Origin: JAGTVG01 sp964543195
GTDB taxonomy: Bacteria > Bacteroidota > Bacteroidia > Cytophagales > Cyclobacteriaceae
Direction of reading: 5' to 3'
Length of the DNA: 64,000 nt
NCBI GenBank assembly: GCA_964543195.1
Contig: CAZIXF010000009.1
Coordinates: forward strand, 40,810-104,809
Shown: positions 54,140-63,946 of the stretch, in pieces
Layout of the letters: each line of letters opens with the position of its first letter
How positions within the stretch are numbered: the first letter of the stretch is position 1
Made by a program: the position numbers and the translations under genes
Notes under the pieces: model-generated
Seen by the model: the letters and a program-made list of their open reading frames with translations, nothing else
Databases searched by the model: none
What the model was told of the DNA's origin: nothing

Positions 54140-54670
54140 TCAGTTATCTTCAGTTTGTTCAAGATAACGGTGCATTACCCGTTTTCCGGTACTACCAAGA
54201 TGGTAGGCGCCGATTATTCCGGCCATCAGTAAAAAGCCAGCCAGTTCAACACCCAGTAAATATTCGGTAAAAAGGGACATGCCCACTTCCCGAATTCCGA
54301 CCGTGTTCAACCCTGAAACATCCATACTCCTGTTAAAAAAGATTATCATAAACTCGATAAACAATATCATGGAAAGAATTCCGGGACCGGTCCAGACCCG
54401 GGGAGACAACCATTTCTTTTCCTGGTCCACAGTAGCCGATCCCAGATTAAGCATCATGACCACAAAAATGAAAAGCACCATGATGGCTCCGGCATAGATG
54501 ATCACCTCGAGGGCTGCCACAAAGGGAGCTCCTGCCAGGTAAAATATCAACGCCGCGGATAAAAATGAAACGATCAGGTATAACAGGGCATGCACGGCAT
54601 GGTGCCTGGTGATGACCATCAAAGTGGCCAGCACGGCAACTGCTGCAGTAATATAAAAGAGAATATTCAT
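54140..54670 (-). CDS. nuoJ: NADH-quinone oxidoreductase subunit J
   Basis: 176 residues, five membrane helices. The third helix has the conserved VIIYAGAIMVLFIFVVMML, whose pi-bulge couples quinone chemistry to pumping in complex I. Overall length is normal. Confidence 0.95.
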   Translation of the reverse strand: MNILFYITAAVAVLATLMVITRHHAVHALLYLIVSFLSAALIFYLAGAPFVAALEVIIYAGAIMVLFIFVVMMLNLGSATVDQEKKWLSPRVWTGPGILSMILFIEFMIIFFNRSMDVSGLNTVGIREVGMSLFTEYLLGVELAGFLLMAGIIGAYHLGSTGKRVMHRYLEQTEDN

Positions 54671-54685
54671 AAACTGACCTTTCTG

Positions 54686-55201
54686 TTAGGGTAATAAACT
54701 GCGGACATCGATGGGTTTATTTTCTTTTTCAGCTTCTCCTTTATCCTTCCCTCCAATCGATAACCCGGCTATCTTGTAATAATTGTATCCATGATATTTA
54801 CCTTCTCCGTCGATGAGAAGATCTTCTTTTTCATATACCAGGTCCTGGCGTTTGTATTCACTCATTTCATAATCAGGTATCAACTGGATCGCATAGGTAG
54901 GACAGGCTTCCTCACAGTATCCGCAGAATATGCATCTGGAAAAATTGATCCGGAAAAATTCGGGATACCTGCGGCCGTTTTCATCTTCTGCAGCCTGCAG
55001 AGATATACAGTCCACGGGACAGGCCACCGCACATAAATAGCATCCCACACAGCGTTCTCCCATATCGGGATCCCGGGTAAGTACGATCCTTCCCCGCCAG
55101 CGTGCAGGCAACGGCGCCTTTTCCTCAGGATATTCATAGGTTTCTCTTTTCCTGAACATGTGACTGAACGCAATCCAAATACTCCTTAATTGTGAAATCA
55201 T
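54686..55201 (-). CDS. nuoI: NADH-quinone oxidoreductase subunit I
   Basis: 171 residues. Two 4Fe-4S motifs bind clusters N6a and N6b: CVGCYLCAVACP and CIFCGYCEEACP. They pass electrons from the NADH arm to N2. The N-terminus is an amphipathic helix lying on the membrane. The C-terminal tail is polar and charged. Confidence 0.97.
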   Translation of the reverse strand: MISQLRSIWIAFSHMFRKRETYEYPEEKAPLPARWRGRIVLTRDPDMGERCVGCYLCAVACPVDCISLQAAEDENGRRYPEFFRINFSRCIFCGYCEEACPTYAIQLIPDYEMSEYKRQDLVYEKEDLLIDGEGKYHGYNYYKIAGLSIGGKDKGEAEKENKPIDVRSLLP

Positions 55202-55211
55202 ATTTTCCGTT

Positions 55212-56171
55212 TTATCCTGTATTTAACAATAGCACCGCTCCTGTAATTAATATATTCAGTAATGATAAAGGCAACAATATTTTCCATCCGTATTCCATAA
55301 GCTGATCATACCTGGGCCGGGGCAGCGAGGCTCTCAATAGGATGAAAAACACCACAAAGATCATCGTTTTGATCAGAAACCAGACTACCGGGGGAAGAAA
55401 TGCAGGCCCCAGCCAGCCCCCGAAAAACAAGGTGGCGATCAGGGCCGATACCAATATGATCCCCAGGTATTCAGCCACAAAGAACATCCCGAACTTCATC
55501 CCCGAATATTCCGAATGGTACCCTGCCACCAGTTCGCTTTCGGCTTCCGGAATATCGAAGGGCAGCCGGTGCGTTTCGGCTATGCCGGCAACCACGAAAA
55601 TCACGAACCCAATAAATTGAGGGATCACAAACCACATTTCCTGCTGTGCATGTACGATATCCGTTAATCTGAATGATCCGGTCATCATGACCACGCCCAT
55701 CAACGACAGACCCATAAACACCTCATAGGTCATCATCTGTGCCGAGCCCCTCAGGGAACCCAGCAGTGAATATTTATTGTTCGACGCCCACCCGGCGAGC
55801 ACAATGCTGTATGCCCCCATCGACGACATGGCAAGGAAAAACAGTATGCCGATATTGATATCAGAAACTATAATGCCGGGTGCAAAAGGAATGATCGAAA
55901 AGCTCATCAGTATGGTAGTCATTACGATGGCCGGGGCCACGATAAATACCTTTTTATCCGCAAAAGGCGGAACCCAGTCTTCCTTGAAAAATATTTTGAT
56001 CATGTCGGCCAACACCTGGAATACCCCGAGGGGCCCCACCCTGTTCGGCCCATACCTGTCCTGCCAGAGGCCCAGTAACCTTCGCTCCAGCCAGATCAGG
56101 CCGGCGGCAATACTGAGCATCACCAGCGGTACGCCCACTATGATCAAGCCTATTTTCAGTGTTTCATTCAT
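55212..56171 (-). CDS. nuoH: NADH-quinone oxidoreductase subunit H
   Basis: 319 residues, eight membrane helices, forming the quinone chamber entrance with NuoB/NuoD. Conserved loops include ERRLLGLWQDRYGPNRVGP and the acidic EAESELVAGYHSEYSGM. Its start overlaps the nuoG stop by 4 bp. Confidence 0.97.
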   Translation of the reverse strand: MNETLKIGLIIVGVPLVMLSIAAGLIWLERRLLGLWQDRYGPNRVGPLGVFQVLADMIKIFFKEDWVPPFADKKVFIVAPAIVMTTILMSFSIIPFAPGIIVSDINIGILFFLAMSSMGAYSIVLAGWASNNKYSLLGSLRGSAQMMTYEVFMGLSLMGVVMMTGSFRLTDIVHAQQEMWFVIPQFIGFVIFVVAGIAETHRLPFDIPEAESELVAGYHSEYSGMKFGMFFVAEYLGIILVSALIATLFFGGWLGPAFLPPVVWFLIKTMIFVVFFILLRASLPRPRYDQLMEYGWKILLPLSLLNILITGAVLLLNTG

Positions 56172-58882
56172 GGTGAACTTTTTTCAATCTTGGCCTTCTT
56201 GTCTTTTATGAAAGCCGGAAAACTTCCTATACCCAGGGGCACCATGATCACGTTTTCTGCCATATGCTCTATTATTTTCAGATCCACCGTATAATTGACA
56301 TCATCAATTGTGACTGAAGCTTTATCTTTGGTATCCAGGCCCAGCCTGCCGGCAGTTGCCCTGCTAACACCTATATATTCACCGGGCACAAGTCCAGCAA
56401 TTCCGTCCGCCTTCCGGCTTAATTCTTCGGAACCGAAAATATGCCAGGCCGGCTCTACTGCGACCTGGTCATCTTTCAACATTTCTTCTGCGGGTATACC
56501 GGTAAAATACGGTGCCCCGTTCTGTCCCTTTGGTTTCAGCAGACGGATGCCCGGATCACCGCCATGCAACGGCCCGCCCACTTCGATCTGGAATTTGTTG
56601 ATCGCCTGTGCCGAATTCCATCCGGGCGACCAGTAAAAAGGATTGAGTCCCGCAGGAGGTTTTCCGTGGTATCCTTCCATCGACCATGTGAGGGGTGAAT
56701 CCGGATCCAGAGGCGGTACAGGTTCATTTACATCTTCATGCGCATTCATGGCCGTACGCCCACTGTACCTGGCCGGTTGCCGGGCCACTTTCTGACCGTT
56801 TTTCCTGAAATCCGACAAGGGAGTTATGTCTTTAACAGGGGCCATCTCCGGTTGCGATGAGGCAAGGGCCTTCACAAAATCGTCAAATACTTCAAAGGTA
56901 TTCCCCGCATTCTTTTTGAAAACCGGGAAAAGGCTCAGCCATCTCCAGCTTTCTTTTATCAGTTCTTTTGGTCTGTAAACCTGGTAAAACCGTTGTGCCC
57001 GGCCTTCATTATTCACAAAGGTGCCATCCGATTCCGCAAAGGTACCTACCGGGATCACCAGGTTGGCCATTTTAGCCGCAGGATTATCCAGATGGTCCAT
57101 CACGATCACATTCGGGGTTTCGGTAAGCAGGTTTTTAACCGATTCTGACGGGATCCTTCGATACAGATCATTTTCCAGGATAATAACAGTGCCGGCTTTT
57201 TTATTACCGGAAATATATTGTTCTATTGATTGCTCGCTCATCATCCGCAACCCCATGCTGTTGCATTCGGGAACTACAAACCCTATGGAGGTATTTTTAT
57301 CTTTTTTATAAAGTGCCCGGGCAATATTGGCAGCTGCTTCAAGGAGGGCCTCATTCATCAGGCTGGTCCCGGTAATGATCACCGGATGCTCGGCTGCAAG
57401 AAGATCAGAGGCGATCTTTTCAGCTTTTTGTTTTTCTTCCTCACTGATATCTGCTGAAGGAGCATCTGAACCGATATAAGCGGCTATGGCAAATCCGATA
57501 CGGGCGATACGGACTGCATTCTCTCGGATGGTGGCGGAGGCTATATCATCCAGTTTGGTGGGAGTTGGGGAAGCAATAAACACCGGTCCGCGATCTGTTT
57601 GCATGAGTTCTCTCACTGCAGCATCATGCCATGATGGAATATTTATTTGTGCTGCCTTTTTCATGGGCTTATTCCTTGCCGTTTCCCTCAATGCCAGGGC
57701 CATCATTGGAGCCGTTTGGGTGAGGTCTTCTCCGAGCACGAGGGCTGCATCCGATTTCCGGATCTCATGTAATGAGGCTGATTTGACCGGCCCTTGTGTC
57801 AGAATTTCCCTGACCTTACCCAGCAGACTGAATTCCTTTTCATTGATGCCTGCATAAAAATTGGATTCCCCCACCAGCTTTTTAAGGGCATAATTGGATT
57901 CAAGAGAGGCCCTGGGAGAACCGATGCCTGCTATCGTGCCGGAAGAGGCAGTCAATTCATCCACTTTTTGGACGATCGCATCGGCTGTAGTGATCTCTTT
58001 GGGTTCCTTCCCATTTTCCGTATAGCGTCCTTTTTTCAGCCGGTCGGGATGATTGACAAATTCATAGCCAAACCGGCCCCTGTCGCATAGGAAATATCCG
58101 TTCACATCGTGATTGAAGCGGCTCAGGATCCTTCTGAGGCTGCCGTACCGTTCACCGGCTATGGTATTGCAGCCCAGACCACAATGCGAGCATACGGAAG
58201 GTGCCGTCGTAAGGTCCCATTTTCTCGTATAATGTTGTTTCAGGGTTTTATCTGTAAATACGCCGGTAGGGCATATCTCTATCAGGTTGCCACTGAACTC
58301 ATTCTGCAACACCCCATCCTTGTGCCGGCCGAAATAGACATGATCATGAGCGGCAAATACGTCCAGGTCATCGCCTTCGGCATAATCCCTGTAGAACCTT
58401 ACACACCGGTAGCACTGGATACAGCGGTTCATCTCATGGTTGATGAAAGGCCCGAGATACTGGTTCCGGTAAGTTCTTTTATTGAAGTTGAACCGCCTGT
58501 AAGTATGACCGGCCATCACCGTCATATCCTGCAAATGGCATTCGCCCCCTTCATCACAGACCGGGCAATCATGAGGATGATTGATCATAAGCCACTCGAT
58601 AATGCTTTTCCGGAACTGGTGCGATTCCCGGTCCATCAGGGAGATCCTTGTCCCATCAGTAACCGGTTCCATACAAGCCATGGTAAGTTTACCCTTTTCG
58701 TCTTTTTCGTCTTTTTCGTCTTTATATTTCGTAACAGCACATTGCCTGCAGGCTCCCACCGACCCGAGGGCCGGATGCCAGCAGAAATAAGGAAGGTCAT
58801 ATCCCAGGGAAAGGCAGACCTCAAGAATATTCTTTCCTTCTGTTACTTCATGTACTATTCCGTCAATATATAATTTAGCCAT
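56168..58882 (-). CDS. nuoG: NADH-quinone oxidoreductase subunit G
   Basis: 904 residues. The 2Fe-2S site N1b has C34, C45, C48 and C70. A His-ligated 4Fe-4S follows (HPHDCPVCDEGGEC), then a ferredoxin site (CIQCYRC and ICPTGV), and the N7-type cluster CSHCGLGC with a distal cysteine in YFLCDRG. The rest is a molybdopterin-oxidoreductase-like domain that is structural here. Residues 54-63 are a DEK repeat from a 9-bp tandem repeat lying between the third and fourth ligand cysteines. Complete gene between nuoF and nuoH. Confidence 0.95.
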   Translation of the reverse strand: MAKLYIDGIVHEVTEGKNILEVCLSLGYDLPYFCWHPALGSVGACRQCAVTKYKDEKDEKDEKGKLTMACMEPVTDGTRISLMDRESHQFRKSIIEWLMINHPHDCPVCDEGGECHLQDMTVMAGHTYRRFNFNKRTYRNQYLGPFINHEMNRCIQCYRCVRFYRDYAEGDDLDVFAAHDHVYFGRHKDGVLQNEFSGNLIEICPTGVFTDKTLKQHYTRKWDLTTAPSVCSHCGLGCNTIAGERYGSLRRILSRFNHDVNGYFLCDRGRFGYEFVNHPDRLKKGRYTENGKEPKEITTADAIVQKVDELTASSGTIAGIGSPRASLESNYALKKLVGESNFYAGINEKEFSLLGKVREILTQGPVKSASLHEIRKSDAALVLGEDLTQTAPMMALALRETARNKPMKKAAQINIPSWHDAAVRELMQTDRGPVFIASPTPTKLDDIASATIRENAVRIARIGFAIAAYIGSDAPSADISEEEKQKAEKIASDLLAAEHPVIITGTSLMNEALLEAAANIARALYKKDKNTSIGFVVPECNSMGLRMMSEQSIEQYISGNKKAGTVIILENDLYRRIPSESVKNLLTETPNVIVMDHLDNPAAKMANLVIPVGTFAESDGTFVNNEGRAQRFYQVYRPKELIKESWRWLSLFPVFKKNAGNTFEVFDDFVKALASSQPEMAPVKDITPLSDFRKNGQKVARQPARYSGRTAMNAHEDVNEPVPPLDPDSPLTWSMEGYHGKPPAGLNPFYWSPGWNSAQAINKFQIEVGGPLHGGDPGIRLLKPKGQNGAPYFTGIPAEEMLKDDQVAVEPAWHIFGSEELSRKADGIAGLVPGEYIGVSRATAGRLGLDTKDKASVTIDDVNYTVDLKIIEHMAENVIMVPLGIGSFPAFIKDKKAKIEKSSP
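58695..58721 (-). repeat. 9-bp tandem repeat inside nuoG
   Basis: Three perfect copies of TTTTCGTCT (plus-strand sense) encode the repeated Asp-Glu-Lys of the NuoG 2Fe-2S loop. Length changes by whole units would keep the frame. Confidence 0.85.
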
Positions 58883-58885
58883 AGT

Positions 58886-60157
58886 TTAATCCCAGGGACA
58901 TTTTTTTTCCTCAATATGCCTTTCAAAATCGTTACGGAAATATTTCAATGCGCTTTGCAACGGTTCTACCGCTCCCGGGGCCAACGCACAGAAGGTATTA
59001 CCCGGAGCCAGTGCCTTCGAGTGAAATTCCAGAAGATCAAGATCTTCCATCCTGCCGTTGCCCTCCTCGATCGAAAGGAGGATCTTTTCCACCCAGGGCA
59101 GACCTTCCCGGCAGGGAGTGCACCAGCCGCATGATTCCTGGGCAAAAAAATGCTCGAGGTTATGAACCAGCCCTACCGGGCAGGTTTTATCGTCCAGCAC
59201 AATGATCGTTCCCGTACCCAGGCGGCTACCCGCATTCATTACCGATTTGAAATCCAGGTTGAGGTCCATATGTTCTTCGACCAGGAAGTCGGTAGAAGCG
59301 CCTCCCGGAAGGGCTCCCCTGAATCGGTATCCATCCTTCATTCCACCAGCATGATCCTCAAGGATCTCTTTGAGCGTGGTGCCGAGCGGCAACTCCCAGA
59401 TGCCGGGTTTATTTACCCTCCCACTGGCTCCGTATAATTTGGTGCCTCCTTCCCTGGTCAGGCTGAGGTCTTTAAACCACTGTACGCCTTTATTCAGGAT
59501 ATGCGGCACACAACAAAGTGTTTCCACGTTGTTGACGATGGTAGGCTTACCAAACAATCCGCTTGCCTGCGGGAAGGGTGGTTTATCACGCGGGGTAGCC
59601 CTTTTGCCTTCCAGTGCATTCAAAAGGCCGGTCTCCTCTCCACACATGTATCGGCCTACACTGGTATGGATATGGATTTCAAGTGAATAACTGCTGCCGA
59701 GGATCTTTTCACCCAGATACCCTGCCTCATAAGCTTCTTTTAGGGCCTTATTGATCAGATGACCCGCTTTTTTATAGGCCCAGCGCAGAAAAACATATCC
59801 TGTATTGGCCTGGATGGCATAGGCACTGATGATCATCCCTTCAATCAACTGATGCGGGTTGCCTTCCAGCAGAAGGCGGTCTTTAAATGTACCGGGTTCC
59901 ATCTCATCGGCATTGGCGATCAGGTATTTGGTCTTGGGTGCATTGTCACCCATGGGGACAAAGCCCCATTTCATGCCCGTATTGAAACCTGCGCCTCCTC
60001 TTCCTTTGAGGTTCGAATCTTTTACGATCTCCGTCACTTCTTCAGGATCCATGGCAAATATCTTTTCAAGAACGGAATATCCTCCCGTCTTCTCATAAGC
60101 ATTCAGATCCAATGGTTCTTTGTCAGGGATAATATGTTCGGTCAAAGGTTTTTCCAC
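58886..60157 (-). CDS. nuoF: NADH-quinone oxidoreductase subunit F
   Basis: 423 residues. Binds NADH and FMN and the N3 cluster. The FMN/NADH loop is GRGGAGFNTGMKWGF and the 4Fe-4S ligands are CGWCTPC plus a later cysteine in NTFCALAPGAV. Its presence with nuoE and nuoG means this complex I takes electrons from NADH directly, unlike the ferredoxin-type 11-subunit forms. Confidence 0.97.
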   Translation of the reverse strand: MEKPLTEHIIPDKEPLDLNAYEKTGGYSVLEKIFAMDPEEVTEIVKDSNLKGRGGAGFNTGMKWGFVPMGDNAPKTKYLIANADEMEPGTFKDRLLLEGNPHQLIEGMIISAYAIQANTGYVFLRWAYKKAGHLINKALKEAYEAGYLGEKILGSSYSLEIHIHTSVGRYMCGEETGLLNALEGKRATPRDKPPFPQASGLFGKPTIVNNVETLCCVPHILNKGVQWFKDLSLTREGGTKLYGASGRVNKPGIWELPLGTTLKEILEDHAGGMKDGYRFRGALPGGASTDFLVEEHMDLNLDFKSVMNAGSRLGTGTIIVLDDKTCPVGLVHNLEHFFAQESCGWCTPCREGLPWVEKILLSIEEGNGRMEDLDLLEFHSKALAPGNTFCALAPGAVEPLQSALKYFRNDFERHIEEKKCPWD

Positions 60158-60163
60158 TTTTAT

Positions 60164-60628
60164 CTATTCATATTTCGATAAGATATCATCCATTTTTTCA
60201 ATAGTCAGGTCCCGGTAAAGGTCTTCATCGATCATCAGGGCCGGTGCATGATCACAGGTTCCCAGGCAGGGAATGGGCAGTAGGGTAAACCGCTGATCAT
60301 CCGTGGTTTCACCCAAGCCAATTCCCAGCTTATCCTTAATATACTTCAAAATCCTGTCATATCCCATAATATAGCAGCTTACACTGTCACATATCAGAAT
60401 GACATGACGGCCCACCGGCTTTCTGAACAACAGATTGTAAAAGGTGGCCACATTGTCCAGTTGTTCGACTGACATGTCGAAAAATGCAGCAAGGTCTGCA
60501 AGGCTTTCGTCACTTATCCATCCCCGGTGATGCTGGATCACCTTGAGCGCTTCGATGCACGCCGCGCGCTTGTAAGGGAATTGTTTAAGTTCCTCGTTTA
60601 TTTCCTTTTTTTCTTCCTCGCTCAGCAT
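60164..60628 (-). CDS. nuoE: NADH-quinone oxidoreductase subunit E
   Basis: 154 residues, thioredoxin-like 2Fe-2S protein carrying cluster N1a with ligands in CDSVSC and CLGTC. The N-terminal helical part (KRAACIEALKVIQHHRGW) is complete. It lies 6 bp before nuoF. Confidence 0.96.
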   Translation of the reverse strand: MLSEEEKKEINEELKQFPYKRAACIEALKVIQHHRGWISDESLADLAAFFDMSVEQLDNVATFYNLLFRKPVGRHVILICDSVSCYIMGYDRILKYIKDKLGIGLGETTDDQRFTLLPIPCLGTCDHAPALMIDEDLYRDLTIEKMDDILSKYE

Positions 60629-60671
60629 GTATTCTTTATTATACTATTAGCGTTCATAACTTAAATTAAAG

Positions 60672-62411
60672 TTACCGGTCCACGTCCGCCAGCACAAAAT
60701 CGACACTCCCCAGTATAGAAAGCAGGTCGGCTACCGTATATCCTTTCGATATATAGGGTACCATCTGGATATGAGGAAAAGAGGGTGTCCGGATCCTGGT
60801 ACGGTAAGAGACTGTACTTCCGTCACTTATCAGATAATATCCGTTGTTCCCTTTTGAAGCCTCGATACCGAAAAAGGCCTCACCGGGAGGTATTACCGGG
60901 CCCCAGCTCACATTCAGAAAATGATGGATCAGCGTTTCAATATCTTTCATGGTTTTTTCTTTTCTGGGTGGTGTAGTCAGGGGATGATCCGATTTCACAG
61001 GTCCTTCCGGCATATTATTCATGCATTGACCGATGATCCTCATGCTTTGCCTCATTTCTTCGATTCGGACCAGGGACCGGTCGTAACAATCACCGTTTGC
61101 AGCCACCGGTATTTCAAAATCGAACTGGTCATAGCCACCATAAGGTCTTTTTTTTCTGAAATCCCATTCCATTCCGGTAGCTCTCAGCCCCGGGCCGGTA
61201 ACACCCCATTCGATCGCCTCCTCGGTATTGTATATCCCGATCCCGACCGTTCTTGCCTTAAAGGTCCGGTTTCTCATTACAAGTTTGTCATACTGATCCA
61301 GGTTTTTGGGAAATATTTTTAGAAAATCCTTTATGTGTTCTTCCCATCCATTCGGCAGGTCCTGTGCAACTCCTCCGATCCTGAACCAGTTGGGGTGCAT
61401 CCGGTCGCCACACACCGCTTCGATGATATTGAATACCTTTTCCCTGTCCGTAAACATGTAGAAAACGGGTGAAAGCTGTCCGAGATCCTGCGCAAAGGTG
61501 CCGTACCACACCAGGTGGCTGGCAATTCTGAAAAGTTCAGTCAGCATGATCCGGATCACCCGGGCTCTGTCAGGCACCTCTATCCCGGCCAGTTTTTCAA
61601 CAGCCAGCACATAGGCATAATTATTGATCACACCCCCGAGGTAATCGATACGGTCGGTATAGGGTATATAGGTGTGCCAGGACTGCCGTTCGGCCATTTT
61701 TTCAGCACCCCGGTGATGAAATCCTATATCCGGAACGATGTCCACGATCTCCTCTCCTTCGAGCTGAAGCACCAGCCGGAGCACACCATGTGTTCCCGGG
61801 TGCTGCGGCCCCAGATTTAAAAACATGAAATCCACTTCATCAGAAGCCGGTTTCATACCCCATTTTTCGGGATTGAATTTCAGGGCTTCCTCTTCTTTCT
61901 CATACTTGTCATCTGGCAATTCAAAATGACCGATTTCAGTGGCCCTGGCCGGATGTTCCTTCCGCAGGGGATAACCCTCCCAGGTCTCCGGCATGAGGAT
62001 CCGTCTCAGATGTGGATGATCATCAAACCGGATATTGAACATATCATATGCTTCCCGTTCATACCAGTTGGCAGAAGACCACAAACCGGTAATTGATGGG
62101 AGTTTAAGATCCTTGTCTTCCAGTCCGACTTTTATCCTGATATCCTCATTCCTGTCAAAGGATAAAAGATGATAAACCACTGTAAAATCACTTGCGGGCT
62201 GACCGGAAATATGCTCCCGGTTTCTTTCATCGATGGCGGTAAGGTCATACAGCATCCGGTAAGGTTTATCTGCTTTATTTTTTAAAAAATCCAATAATTC
62301 GACGATCTTTTCCCGTTTGACCCACAAGGTCGGAAAGTCATCCTTCGTGGTTTGTTCCACAAAAGCCGGTTTACCGAATTTTTTATCTAATTCCTCAACA
62401 ACAGCAAACAT
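60672..62411 (-). CDS. nuoCD: NADH-quinone oxidoreductase subunit C/D fusion
   Basis: 579 residues. The N-terminal 150 residues are NuoC (30-kDa type, with YEREAYDMFNIRFDDHPHLRRIL), joined by a short charged linker to NuoD (about 190-579, with GPQHPGTHGVLR and the C-terminal SFPHIQMVPYISKG). NuoD forms part of the quinone site. The fusion is known in E. coli and many Bacteroidota. Confidence 0.97.
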   Translation of the reverse strand: MFAVVEELDKKFGKPAFVEQTTKDDFPTLWVKREKIVELLDFLKNKADKPYRMLYDLTAIDERNREHISGQPASDFTVVYHLLSFDRNEDIRIKVGLEDKDLKLPSITGLWSSANWYEREAYDMFNIRFDDHPHLRRILMPETWEGYPLRKEHPARATEIGHFELPDDKYEKEEEALKFNPEKWGMKPASDEVDFMFLNLGPQHPGTHGVLRLVLQLEGEEIVDIVPDIGFHHRGAEKMAERQSWHTYIPYTDRIDYLGGVINNYAYVLAVEKLAGIEVPDRARVIRIMLTELFRIASHLVWYGTFAQDLGQLSPVFYMFTDREKVFNIIEAVCGDRMHPNWFRIGGVAQDLPNGWEEHIKDFLKIFPKNLDQYDKLVMRNRTFKARTVGIGIYNTEEAIEWGVTGPGLRATGMEWDFRKKRPYGGYDQFDFEIPVAANGDCYDRSLVRIEEMRQSMRIIGQCMNNMPEGPVKSDHPLTTPPRKEKTMKDIETLIHHFLNVSWGPVIPPGEAFFGIEASKGNNGYYLISDGSTVSYRTRIRTPSFPHIQMVPYISKGYTVADLLSILGSVDFVLADVDR

Positions 62412-62451
62412 CCGGGATCTCTTAACGGATACTGAAAAACAACAATGCCTC

Positions 62452-62482
62452 GACCGGAATATGGTTTAAAATAATTCCGGTC
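62452..62482 (-). promoter_or_regulatory. Hairpin between nuoB and nuoCD
   Basis: A perfect 9-bp stem GACCGGAAT/ATTCCGGTC (62452-62460 and 62474-62482) with a 13-nt AT-rich loop starts 3 bp after the nuoB stop. No T tract follows on the minus strand, so it is more likely an mRNA processing or stabilising element than a terminator. Confidence 0.55.
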
Positions 62483-62485
62483 ATA

Positions 62486-63124
62486 TTATATTTCATCGGG
62501 CGATTTGATCTGACCCATTTTTATTCTTTCGTTCCTTTTTAATTCCTTTCCGGCTTCCATATCCGGTTTTACCACACCCTGGGGACCGATATACCAGCTC
62601 AGTGGTCGTTTTTCTTTTCCAACCGATTCCCTCAGCATTAACAAGCCTTCCATAAAGGCATCGGGGCGGGGCGGACAGCCCGGCACATATACATCCACCG
62701 GCATGAACTTATCCACCCCCTGAACCACACTGTAGATATCATACATCCCGCCGGAGTTGGCGCAGGATCCCATGGATATAACCCACCGGGGTTCCATCAT
62801 CTGCTGGTATAACCGTTTAATGATCGGTGCCATTTTCAGGAACACCGTTCCGGCAATGATCATCACATCCGCTTCACGTGGCGTGCCCCTGATCACTTCA
62901 GCGCCGAACCGCGATATGTCATACTTACTGGTCAGGCTCGTAGCCATTTCCACATAGCAACAGGATAAACCGAAGTTAAAGGGCCACATCGAATTTTTGC
63001 GACCCCAGGCGACCAGGTCTTCCAGTCGACTCAGCACAATACTCTTCTGCAGGGTTTCGGTTATATTACTGTTCCCTGAGATCACATTGCTGCTATCCTT
63101 AGTATTTGTAAGCCACCAGTTCAC
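62486..63124 (-). CDS. nuoB: NADH-quinone oxidoreductase subunit B
   Basis: 212 residues. Carries the terminal 4Fe-4S cluster N2 with the tandem cysteines in GLSCCYVEM plus GSCAN and PGCPPRP. The C-terminal extension (about 170-212) is polar and longer than the core family. It starts 4 bp after the nuoA stop. Confidence 0.97.
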   Translation of the reverse strand: MNWWLTNTKDSSNVISGNSNITETLQKSIVLSRLEDLVAWGRKNSMWPFNFGLSCCYVEMATSLTSKYDISRFGAEVIRGTPREADVMIIAGTVFLKMAPIIKRLYQQMMEPRWVISMGSCANSGGMYDIYSVVQGVDKFMPVDVYVPGCPPRPDAFMEGLLMLRESVGKEKRPLSWYIGPQGVVKPDMEAGKELKRNERIKMGQIKSPDEI

Positions 63125-63128
63125 AGGA

Positions 63129-63566
63129 TCATTTTTTCTTATCCTTTAATTTATGATATGCTTTTAAAATTTTTTTCCCTTTCGGGCCAAAATCCAGGGC
63201 CCCTGTACGCCATTCATAGATCAACACGGCCAGAAGGATGGTTATGAAAACCACAATGCCCCAATACCCTATCCATCCGGTCTGTTTAAATGTGACCGCA
63301 TAGATAATGATGAATGCGGCTTCCAGGTCAAAAATGACGAAGAACATGGCGATAATATAATATTTCACAGGAAACCGCAGACGCGCATCACCGGTTACCT
63401 CTATCCCGGATTCATACATTTGGACAGTGGCCTTTTCACTATGCCGCTGACCCAGAAAATTGGAGATCAGCAACATGCCTGCCGTAATGGCTACGGCCAG
63501 GCCGGCATAGATCAACAGGGGCCATATGGATGGATCAGTGGCTATTTGAGTCTGCATTTCAGACAA
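63129..63566 (-). CDS. nuoA: NADH-quinone oxidoreductase subunit A
   Basis: 145 residues, three membrane helices, with the conserved MYESGIEVTGDARLRFPVKYY loop and FVIFDLEAAFI. First gene of the 13-gene nuo operon. I found no full TTTG-N19-21-TAnnTTTG promoter in the upstream 430 bp, so its promoter is undetermined. Confidence 0.96.
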   Translation of the reverse strand: MSEMQTQIATDPSIWPLLIYAGLAVAITAGMLLISNFLGQRHSEKATVQMYESGIEVTGDARLRFPVKYYIIAMFFVIFDLEAAFIIIYAVTFKQTGWIGYWGIVVFITILLAVLIYEWRTGALDFGPKGKKILKAYHKLKDKKK

Positions 63567-63883
63567 AAAACACTTTTTGAAAGTGGTTCATAAAAATATT
63601 CAAATTGATGTTTAGCATTTACCATAACCATTACCACTATTTAATGTGAAAGTTACAGTAGTATACTAATAATAAATAAAGAGAGCAATTAAATAGGGGA
63701 TTTTTATTGAGATGAAGCAAGCTAAAATATAAGGGGGGGAAACTCTATCCGGATTTTTTCCATGATAAATTTTTTAAAAAAATCGAAAAAAAACGGTCCT
63801 GACAGGAACTATTACGGCTCAATTATCCTTTAATATATTAGATAATTCATGGTTGATAGGTTTTAGTTTTAATGTTTTGGTTA

Positions 63884-63918
63884 GACCCTGCGGTCGATTA
63901 TCGCGGGGTCCTTTTTTT
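63884..63918 (+). terminator. Orphan intrinsic terminator on the plus strand
   Basis: A 9-bp stem GACCCTGCG/CGCGGGGTC (one G-T wobble) at 63884-63892 and 63902-63910, followed by C and seven T. No plus-strand gene lies upstream for more than 17 kb, so it may end an unannotated RNA. Confidence 0.75.
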
Positions 63919-63946
63919 AGCGCCCTTTCAAACTTTAAAATACTTT

